Shown here one piece after another: positions 20,001 through 23,681 of a stretch of DNA of 28,809 nucleotides. The stretch is from IMG/VR virus record IMGVR_UViG_3300002483_000015, positions 26,554 to 55,362 of that record, one strand, 5' to 3'. Each line of letters opens with the position of its first letter. Within the stretch, counting starts at the first letter, position 1. The translations under genes and the position numbers were made by a program. Source of the DNA: a virus. Below the pieces are notes generated by a model. That model did no database searches and was not told the DNA's origin. It saw only the letters and a program-made list of their open reading frames with translations.

Positions 20001-21615
20001 CTTGACTAACAAATGTTCTATCAGAAATTGCTTCTATTCTTAACGGCCCATAAGAATCGTAAACGGAAACTTTAGAATTTAAGGGAACGGTCCCCTTTAT
20101 GTCTGAGTACTGTGAAGAGTATGATGCTGAAATAACATCAGCAGAAGCATCTAATTTTTTATCAACAGATACATCAGATGCAGGTGGCAATAGTCCCATA
20201 AATGGATGGCTTTTGACATGATTCAAAGTATGCCTACCTGAATGCCCTATGTAAAAACCATCGCCGGGATTAGCAGAAGATGCTGAAAATTTATTGTAAG
20301 TATCAGAATCTATAGCCATACTCATAGAGAACATTATACCATGGTTTTCGTAAATGCTTTCATCTATGCAGACCTGACCTTGCCTATGAGAAAACTGTGT
20401 ACCGCTACCCTGTGGTTGGAAGTCGTTACCATTTCCTCCATCTACTATACAGTCTCCAGTTACGACAACGAATATACCTGCGTCGTGAGCCTGTAGTGCC
20501 CCTCTTCTGCCGTTTGATGTAGCACTAAAATCAAGATGAATGGACTCTACAGTAATTGTACCTGCACCACCATTTATTGCCATTAAACGCAAACGCTCAG
20601 GTGCTTTAGCAGTAGGCTTACCTGTCGTTGAACTGTAACCTAGAGGGTTGACAATTATGTTGTAGGGTACTTTAGGAATAGTAATATCGCTAGATGATGT
20701 TGCTGTGTACTTTTTTACGGTATAAGATCCATGCGAATTATATGGTGACTCGGTTGCAAAGTCTATGAATGTTTTTGTCGACGAACCTGACAATTCACTT
20801 GCTAAGGCTTTAGCAGCAGTCGCACCTATAGTAATTGTAGAATTAGCACTGGTTGATGCTGAAATCGATGGGGTAACGACCTGCGTAGTAATCGGCTCAA
20901 TTGGCTCTTCAAAGCGCCAAAGGCCAATGGTATCATCACTCTTTACCGGTGCAAAGAATGCCCTACCTGATTGCTTTACACCTTTAGACAGATGTATAGT
21001 TTCGATTGTGCCACGGTATTCTCCTCCTCTGCCACCAAGGTACATATTAGAAGGGTTGAGAACGATTTGTTGTGCCTCATCGAATTCCTTTGTCACTACT
21101 AAGTCACCGTTGATGTGCATTGATATGCGACGACCACTAAATGTAACAGTTACATTCAATAATTCTCTATGTCCATCATTTAAAGCAGTGGAATCGTTAA
21201 CAGCAGCATCGGTAGAAACATCAGAATTATGCAAATCTAAATTTGGTGTTGGGAAGCAAATCCCATCCCAATAAGCCAAATCGCCATCAGGCATGTGTAC
21301 GGGCCTTGCACTGCTAATAGAGCACACACTAGATGTACCTGCTGCTACATTTTCTAAATTGATTTCAAATGTTGCAGGTGCAGGACTAGAAGGCGAACCT
21401 ACAATTAACCTCATGACATTTTCATATTCATAGACTACACCCCCGCAATCAGGTACTATCCAAGTTTCTAATGTGAATGAGCGCAAAACATTAGGTAGGG
21501 CCTTGTACCCCTCTTCGCTTTTACCATGCACTACATTCAAATTAGGAGGAACTAACACACCGTCGGTAATACCGTTGAAAGACAAAGCAAATCCGGGATC
21601 TATTACTATGCTCAT
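5095..21615 (-). CDS. Giant modular virion protein, about 5,500 residues
   Basis: One uninterrupted frame of about 16.5 kb encodes a protein of roughly 0.6 MDa, rich in Gly, Ser, Thr, Asn and aromatics, with mostly beta character. The N-terminus (about 1-245) reads as a LamG/concanavalin-like domain: ALSFNGITDGV, FTLETWIVP, NGDLVVTKEF, MYLGGRGGEYRGTIETI, GLWRFEEP. Further along are a GGYA module (about 858-943), recurring modules with an FP turn (near 1325, 1495, 3160 and 4565), recurring Ala-rich helix plus GN modules (near 1915, 2420, 3095 and 4205), a GSGY module (about 3222-3297), a His-rich stretch (about 4735-4785) and an Arg/Trp-rich segment (about 4975-5050). It lies between a paralogous structural pair and a hub-like gene, so a peripheral tail or adhesin role is likely. 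The ATG at 21615 is chosen because GGGG (21623-21626) sits seven bases upstream; a GTG at 21621 would overlap the previous stop. No protease or catalytic motif was recognised. Confidence 0.85.
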   Translation of the reverse strand: MSIVIDPGFALSFNGITDGVLVPPNLNVVHGKSEEGYKALPNVLRSFTLETWIVPDCGGVVYEYENVMRLIVGSPSSPAPATFEINLENVAAGTSSVCSISSARPVHMPDGDLAYWDGICFPTPNLDLHNSDVSTDAAVNDSTALNDGHRELLNVTVTFSGRRISMHINGDLVVTKEFDEAQQIVLNPSNMYLGGRGGEYRGTIETIHLSKGVKQSGRAFFAPVKSDDTIGLWRFEEPIEPITTQVVTPSISASTSANSTITIGATAAKALASELSGSSTKTFIDFATESPYNSHGSYTVKKYTATSSSDITIPKVPYNIIVNPLGYSSTTGKPTAKAPERLRLMAINGGAGTITVESIHLDFSATSNGRRGALQAHDAGIFVVVTGDCIVDGGNGNDFQPQGSGTQFSHRQGQVCIDESIYENHGIMFSMSMAIDSDTYNKFSASSANPGDGFYIGHSGRHTLNHVKSHPFMGLLPPASDVSVDKKLDASADVISASYSSQYSDIKGTVPLNSKVSVYDSYGPLRIEAISDRTFVSQVIENGMSDISDDKRGIIGIGGDNFDSDLFSLKSIGSERVNSDAAETMRHLVPSSESRIAILNLPSLSTYNYAPFIQLHYNAVCHHPTNFPHAAVSRIDSSFTSTATVIKLQSIKSFGKNGAVLRAVDISINGVPATTDPAITATLNHSDKKITFSANTDSGFQAIDTTGAIVKLKMRGPSLMVTKTVPDVSTIVDGGSTSILDLIHTALDAGDLDIYSPGGKIVLDMSENLPFKSGDLEGDTEEGLVAEPKLDFTLCPQNHLPLVATDPPMKTPQAIALSNSNLSSKESQFNRLIIGPVDYELNLDKREDTIRQFSILNSRVGTGVVINNSGGYAASTTTALTVDGTDARTAFKNGDIIYRADGTIVGTINHAVTETTLRVSGGGGTATFLHDNEELYSSPVELGIGSVNQSSAIHEIFDIIEHESVGNKITLTIQPSDRRRFTQLCRLSAEEGTANEVSIEYLISRGRVLSFDDDESGNSNLLAYGLVSDIASASVSAKGDGAPDSHIVKEIMPGAPVVTVTLGGTGQGAINTKETWNPSPTARMPWSTRRDCVTSGTAVDTSASTITVTPLNNRATDLASWGTYCFPKAGKIYLELPRTDVNDAVRFASAEYTSKTGTLFNFPIGSQMGTGKFILADGSEADTFTDWVNGVGSINIVGGNIHVDDKFLEESVCNDGTTINDRLFQTLDTVQHDYQLGTQYASTRALVEIPLFEDFFFQDIDRGVFPGPDNSMKIHVDATRTASNWAPNPVGRRHEEITPQDPEIFGAFSYSIATNTHRTGTKITAPFTGTTISVEDASIFPISTAGPTAVAGIDGSARYRRAFLPSGEWVLYTGTPHLTNNTITAAAPATAGGNWAMSKNFVKEFAVGVQLTPGPGYQDMNYSPIADNPLLKSAGYEGRRSFYYDRSNVMTQGGNVDYGMKQYVSAVEFRAGPRVNPHLDRIQSGRAKGIVESLNTGLNILYLKDGSLFPENVQGVSGYSGYRYRLAYRNASGTLNYAHYEARAGSVFTLAQRDSGFTPSEGDEVTLVDMNASPSTIYPEQKEGVFLNKSWAYPYAPGGLRDGDTVWMNMHYTNPHSIEGLFCKSRGTLNEGKVWTGFNGGQGAMNANPRSSTPLENFLIGNTCVETAKNFVQHVNKTIELNYEALGLSATLAPTVAYLDPYQSDSEHARVLLYDVAHDREFIAFQDLWMQVQSSADATKIGAAPSGTTGAIVYNDDNSGSWIDVASGFPSQSKYLTASTKSQFIEAAYSHKSTWNASTGTILSPHSPDVGTNYTTNGGMPRTNDAVINSDDAVLLHQQIDKDSREASTFFDTPDGTRAIPAFLALKGIRNSALDLSGHEETRLNNLEHWTKMDFVRRLTIDFGEISIDKGFTNIESAAREVVRLINQAGAKNGRTYARGEKERHLGESTGSTHDPAPFWDVKKGFSSHDKGSHMGYVRAHLGRVVLDSNGEKGFSIVIHSTVPGAEGRNFCVWLDSSRAQTPYQPRYLIGHGGRFRNYWCQPDEMTGENMHPAPMPINRFGRPFAPITTLKEYIPPEETLDEFENNLSLGPETVAGSTQKTDTFREGASGRNSNTVINESFETKSPSSTLVDGLRTGTSAQARINFGGLTQAGIPGWAPNAGKWGMGRDGDDRFKAIYGNASNAATAMLGSTIYTSTNKTGYIPEEQMKPANIGKGSLYGIRLEDHRGDNHTIRMVYKECGKPFGNDLTMVPPTFDEEVVIYFNDSDVAQGGFTIGRHMVGKGEVCGEKTGGTEKEYKGNLWNNYPSPAVGIHGSVSLTHDSAGTGETLTMVFSAPYDTSGTLSHPDILGYLGFPESGLLQLTTDGGANKGITISYTSRTHNAKAGPHVFYGCTGGLGSAISSVDYVISPRINFTSVLTDEVIAAAVEFAMTMPANNDESNFDCRHMFAPDGKTLGEWGVKDNAVIIKVNNKNRIPLSKLFNVTRSKDWGLMEGASSDATVSSKHTGGLTDDERDSGTRLDVGYIPETVLHIITRYKGTNANTATPILVDSQNNMVDVSTWQRNLRGDNYTSVAGDHIIPKVDSPMILKTTDDGATITTASNTYLYSICVPGSDDTYSWGERFTIWWGSEEYAEVTSKVGADVETKLSYGATTGVSANFASYCHDSDDEVLMRNGDVKNGMKTDGIRRAGSKMSSPFLYFRGGRDSPDHWVPLYFGGGFSGVVMDINDGTENDYGEFYTHPYASGPTGSCGLQNVGEIAGSYALLDTNAMLAMFPGTPYLDNHKGKNNPPLFNQDGILTFDMAKGANNHATGTTYTDGTNTVSTNIPSPIILRFAHPHARYSSSGNTDDQTVYMVFGPGQAFPHNSAAFEPQGSNIVTTGNGYSAVPIYITGGSASDESFLPNQLANGDDSVSGFNRTLAASAHLPRTSFFQKNRLSGFNYDMNWEPTKGFPSVSVHTSSGDSFEQTYDKAFYYEGSLFSVPHFTYPPTAHPFNTVFTDLAGNSLQTTGTYAATKKAFAIWHMDGGYHPGGHFLDNHVNINPKHPIENGRLATGGTNKHNVSAFRPCGLLAEAYLSKYGGSPDNQVSDENVVLIDATRVQNAEELGAVISASINTFPGKDPLKAIGGTFLPSMQNAHRQDRYGWVEVAVNQYTAQSGSTAASVRVTSAATTFPDYGWLRFSDGNTAGYAPYISQSVSAPNTTFTLGKSPALSSPSVISILDPGSGGYSTAAGLATSGGSGTGLTVEITAVTGSGQIDPSGPSGGIVITNPGSGYESGEDIIVIQGGASNDARISIDDCAANSNVTNPENMRDVAVDNSFKAYVWTKAGTHRHNNDSSVTARDHMCQVHYNGLIDAVDRTKPIGAVGWAGEAYSYLNSYTGTQIGSGVYPAGLGAWHPFLGFNPYGAAETCLASSAPVGTGDTATATFSDYCVNGLSSRHLIAITNESELPLIAKADRDGILCSGDWLMAKENGNILHAGTVQWDTAKVHNKSRYVAYANAGPRVEAQMHSGFTRPFNNTNYPNTGSAPSDAQWHRTIQSGDMVQANPCLYPTGDLFWDESVVKGSNFHENFGTNGVECIGNSGLKDYLNPAAATTAMPHPGLFGYYSKRSAARNFSAEHIVWKRMDGGSLTMPAANARGLGAIPWVNRKQSDDSYLLEGEKVLGNVRFSFETTNSAMFPVIQAQELSHPQLAEQHPIRIQNALMIPNEEMQFKSMMVVDDTGQEHRLEGGSPLGTVIMDFRHVSDREIQGLSPALAGTGVSPNMKIRLPNPDEIPGNIIVRPGFDRIQAYQHETFGSGGLQHPAQPIQHITDMFDNTYAGPRLWPTWENNGWEHLSQDGTDISILKNEHRLDFPASTLEGWQDHTGNRPLSTSYEPHDRSLYFHVTKMGVSSTHKYGVEETPYQNHTVNTIVAGGTLASADWTDTTEQSGGRYFLRVYDPETGKGVIASYTGISSDTFTGVVFSPDFEQFVTDNQASLFIVPSYYMPAGSTRIFASRRLRDHSEYSGASPDMKITGWFEMYDKLPASTGNFANPSIPYQYLAGASSPKMTPMPIPRMGHHYVTPTMALMPGHYAHPAYQRIYDLNQSCRTSNNDFTINSLIGTNEATRTSVVAAATGTITAADGDAAHGLTAGQKITITSTDGKIVDYFVSDTNDGGVAHLSAVTAGATLKSTGSITASLTSGATGISVGFNLASGTQNAYLVLLKAAIEHANGHNGRVTVSAVPAEANGNQSITVTQRDHGEDGNLTMTENLATVSVSGFSGAANITTSFESGRDPYIYFSGPTAAFSPSDIHGGGFTLLTETKIKYEGYGIAASVGDAGTKNAAGGHELVLEAAGTYTLNDHFPDPMEVGAYQIVIQPNLFKQQLKGFHANGPAADVPDGSVVELTGQQVNTVIAIEQDISTNGAHTLILAEAIMADVRGCEVIINEVILDIEPDSGSHFTNMPTLGLYNPLGVQETSSPSLTRRSMPYRPGMFSSATPGYTITIPWWGILHKDGATASGANKFKHLEWHKPDNYYEFCRMSYGCVGAQLTIAGYPTSFMDIYEVHRRNRSLNPTCVVLSTNSGGSTITVDNNDLFPVEPYYGEQLEYTKNGITYTATYGNRTGTLAHATLGVSTIFESVSGSTEFWANIAANTVLKLTRPYKTYASDTVFLDSQTSIMARLFPQKQNKYDNSLVDGSGDTNSLHLPDAYLCLWHPNLGRPFTWYSDTATGGTRNFYDKTGVADTPVDKKPYNHMPEFFETIHYHDFNYVASKGPFGFAMKWVAPPHDHDNNSGTALNHDGSIYTAAQIDALVDGSGTLNHQGGTISSTKYNFAGFWPGGSHGGGAVSRLETYASALIGWGGETHGMDCGGFDDNTGVRTRTYAELTSASAYARNYCFGYRFGIRQAYNRPRYANYVRGYLEVANANALHGYYHGPFVQQDNKTNGWDYVGADSGDGAPTDQTFTASYIGILERLTQISALLNQDQIGRQVRYSDGRRMSESFGCAVRTIRNASTVRREYPGDSAGKDIADLAEAHRYYMVDWWGNTRGEDVRRFPVRGFGIRPSWDPEDAYADTNVTHRPAAHSLFAGDGNDRYSGNANTANNDASNMGTADWFNPASAMRVGDRGDGRGVRWPTVFNESMLMDVSETHEATGLVLSHSTAEPAFGQGLVRPSNLTLQAGEIDRGISARLDLADEDGLLKPSSSVGEGVETVTADTRLVDPVARDDIRMGLDVDTISELNDGASREYVIMSTEAASLHTDTEVGQRTNLRGAMTGGSRTLGNFDLTALNFSGNPVAGITRFSNAHAYWSLGGTYVMEWSKHSGVLDVKGWGQDGVPLSSNPYQDANHNPTIQNINFTDSKIEFLYRPAQVLDSKHVQFFRPAPVMKTSADQVGSNFYRATAGGKYGLFTSDVPGALTGTPSLPPYAPVYSITPGSSLTVPTSQGPKIEGVDVTGYDKTDIRSPVARIVMSENTLEHFRADASRKSPDDKEGDFAVQPRHSQTLHPKGSDGDASYNTGDHSGD
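11735..11950 (-). other. GSGY-type beta repeat unit inside the giant protein
   Basis: About 72 residues: GGYSTAAGLATSGGSGTGL, VEITAVTGSG, IVITNPGSGYESGEDIIVIQ. This pattern (GGSGTG, V-x-V-T, then NxGSGYxxGDxxxV) is familiar from structural proteins of marine tailed phages such as cyanophages. A single unit is visible here. Confidence 0.55.
18790..19045 (-). repeat. GGYA beta module, copy in the giant protein
   Basis: About 85 residues: GTGVVINNSGGYAASTTT, then VDGTDARTAF, GDIIYRADGTIVGTI and DNEELYS. It aligns by eye with the module at 3480-3750 in the hub-like gene and more loosely with one at 22970-23155. Probably a mobile structural domain shared among tail proteins. Confidence 0.65.
20890..21615 (-). 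other. LamG/concanavalin-like domain at the N-terminus of the giant protein
   Basis: About 240 residues follow the jelly-roll order: ALSFNG at the start, FTLETWIVP (the typical aromatic strand), VTVTFSGRRISMHINGDLV, MYLGGRGGEYRGTIETIHLSKGV, and a final GLWRFEEP. LamG domains commonly bind glycans or proteins. Its place at the extreme N-terminus may anchor the protein or bind host surface sugars. Assigned by pattern only. Confidence 0.6.
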
Positions 21616-21617
21616 TT

Positions 21618-23672
21618 TCACACCCCTATAACAAAGTCAGACGCTAATAACCTCAAATTAAATGCGTAGTAATTGTTGCCAGCATCATAGCGTACATGAA
21701 ACTTTTCAGGAATAATCCTCATGCCTGCTTCATTACCATGTGGTTCTGAATACAAAGTGATAAATCCGTCAACTATTAATGACCCAATAAACTCACCTAA
21801 CAAACCAACAGCGTCAACAACATCATCAACTACACCTAAACCTATAGATTCAAGCCAAGACTCCTCTGCATCGTCAGGTCTATCTCCTCCTAATTCTGAT
21901 GGTAAGGTAGCAGGTGTCATTTTACGAGATGCCGGTATTGTATTGTTCACGGAACCCTTGTCAGCAAGACTTTGTTGTCCAAAAGTTAAGAAGAAATTCC
22001 TAGCAGTAGGTGTCACTGCGTCACTTTGTATAAGGCTGTCATATGGTATCTGAATACCTCTAATTAAATCTCTATCCTTGTTAGCGTTAGATATAATTCC
22101 CATCAAATCTTGTACTTTATCGCCAGCAGATTTACCTTTATTGCTAACACCCGAAGTATGGTCATTGGTACCATCCATAAAGTACTCAAATCTCGCTAAT
22201 TCTGTTCCTTGAGTAACACCACCTATGTAAGAATTTATTCTATTACTTTCTTTAATTTTATTGCAAGGAGTAATTGGTCTAGCCAAATAACCATTGTTGT
22301 AAACTCTACTAAGAGAACTACTAAGGGGTGTAGTTTGATTGAGAGGAAGGTCTTTTTGTGTAACTAACAACATCGGTCCATTCCTAGTTACATCAAAAGT
22401 ACCTGCTAAAGTAGTAGCACTACCTGCGTCTGAAGAAGTAAGTGCACCATAAAACATTGCACTATCTGTTAATTTAAGAGCATACTCTACAATTGCTGCT
22501 AATGCATTTGCAGGACTATTGTTGTAAGCATCTGCAGCATAAGCAGTGATTTGCCCTATTGGTACATTGACGACTACAGGTGGTCCGGTAAGACAACTTG
22601 TCAAATTACCATTCCTATCGAATCTTTGTTCATGAGAACTTTTCTGTGTGACACTAGGGTATTGCCCAGTTAATGGTCCACTTTGAAATGTACTATGCGC
22701 GGGTGTATCTGGATCAAAATTCAAATAAATCCACGAACTACTCGTCTTCGATGCTTTCCAAAAATTAGGTTTAAATCTCAACCTTGTGTTTCTAAAAGTC
22801 TCTTCTAAAGGGGGGACACCATATGCACTTATGAAATAAAAATGTTCTTTAGTTATTGGAATTTCAACTCTATCTAATTCAATGGTTGCTATCTTTTCAG
22901 CATCTGAATCCATATCTCCGTCTATAATACCCCCAACTAAACCTGTTGGGCCCCAAAGTGAACTTCGAGGATAAGATAAATCAGTTCCGTCTGCTAAATC
23001 TACCTGTATACCTTCAGATATAGTAATCGTGTCACTAACAATATTAGTCACAGTTCCAATATATGTGCCATCATCTTTAGTTAATCTTTGCCCAATAAAC
23101 ATAGCACTTGCGTCATCAACTTCAATGCTAGTCACCCCAGCACTATATGTACCACTGCTAGGGTGGTCTACATCTGCACCTGTGTCTTCTACATGCTTTC
23201 CTATGTATGCAGTAATACTAGGGTCGTATGTGTCGCCGAAAGCATCTATTGGTGTATTCTTTATGTCTACTACCGTTTTGTCATCAGTAATCGCAATATC
23301 ATCAATATCATTTCTAAGTCTAGTTCTTAACCAATATTCATTCGACATAGGCACTATGTCATCAATATGGAGCAAAGGTGTTGAATTGATTTTAGTAGGC
23401 ATGTTAGATGCAAAATTGATACCAATTGCCCCACCTTGGTTAATGTTAATTTTACTATCTGATTCAAAAGTAACATCATCATCAACCAATATGCCACCTA
23501 TCTCTATACCAATCGTAGGTATATTGCCGTCGACTGCAAATCTTTTCAATATATTATCAGGGGTAGGAAAAGCACTAGCATTACGATCTAGCGTTATGTC
23601 TAACGATTGCGCCTCTAAAGGTATTTCAAATAAATTAGTTGGTCCTACAATCAACCTAATTGGTAACGCCAT
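21618..23672 (-). CDS. Distal-tail/baseplate-like structural protein (paralogue of the 851-residue protein)
   Basis: The 684 residues start LPIRLIVG and continue with IDVxLDR-like strands, GIEIGGILVDDD (55-66) and a Lys/Ile-rich strand. The C-terminal region (about 512-684) holds GKSAGDKVQDLMGIISNANK, GIQIPYDSLI, ARNFFLTFG and a closing FHVRYDAGNNYYAFNLRLLASDF. All of these match the neighbouring 851-residue protein in order, so the two are paralogues with different central inserts. Inserts here include a divergent beta module (about 173-234) and an Ala-rich helix plus LLVTQKDLPL (about 387-443). A hydrophobic helical stretch (about 607-637, GLGVVDDVVDAVGLLGEFIG onward) is absent from the paralogue. 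The ATG at 23672 has GAGG seven bases upstream (23680-23683). Position after the tape-measure candidate suggests a distal tail or baseplate protein; the exact role is inferred. Confidence 0.75.
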   Translation of the reverse strand: MALPIRLIVGPTNLFEIPLEAQSLDITLDRNASAFPTPDNILKRFAVDGNIPTIGIEIGGILVDDDVTFESDSKININQGGAIGINFASNMPTKINSTPLLHIDDIVPMSNEYWLRTRLRNDIDDIAITDDKTVVDIKNTPIDAFGDTYDPSITAYIGKHVEDTGADVDHPSSGTYSAGVTSIEVDDASAMFIGQRLTKDDGTYIGTVTNIVSDTITISEGIQVDLADGTDLSYPRSSLWGPTGLVGGIIDGDMDSDAEKIATIELDRVEIPITKEHFYFISAYGVPPLEETFRNTRLRFKPNFWKASKTSSSWIYLNFDPDTPAHSTFQSGPLTGQYPSVTQKSSHEQRFDRNGNLTSCLTGPPVVVNVPIGQITAYAADAYNNSPANALAAIVEYALKLTDSAMFYGALTSSDAGSATTLAGTFDVTRNGPMLLVTQKDLPLNQTTPLSSSLSRVYNNGYLARPITPCNKIKESNRINSYIGGVTQGTELARFEYFMDGTNDHTSGVSNKGKSAGDKVQDLMGIISNANKDRDLIRGIQIPYDSLIQSDAVTPTARNFFLTFGQQSLADKGSVNNTIPASRKMTPATLPSELGGDRPDDAEESWLESIGLGVVDDVVDAVGLLGEFIGSLIVDGFITLYSEPHGNEAGMRIIPEKFHVRYDAGNNYYAFNLRLLASDFVIGV
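22970..23155 (-). repeat. Divergent copy of the beta module in the 684-residue protein
   Basis: About 60 residues: SGTYSAGVTSIEVDDASAMF, then GQRLTKDDGTYIGTV and LADGTDLSY. It keeps the xxSIxVDxxxAxxxF, GxxLxxxDGTxIGTV and final acidic pattern but has lost the INN-GGYA opening. The paralogue at 23682-26237 has no clear equivalent, so the module is an insertion. Confidence 0.45.
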
Positions 23673-23681
23673 CTTTAAACC

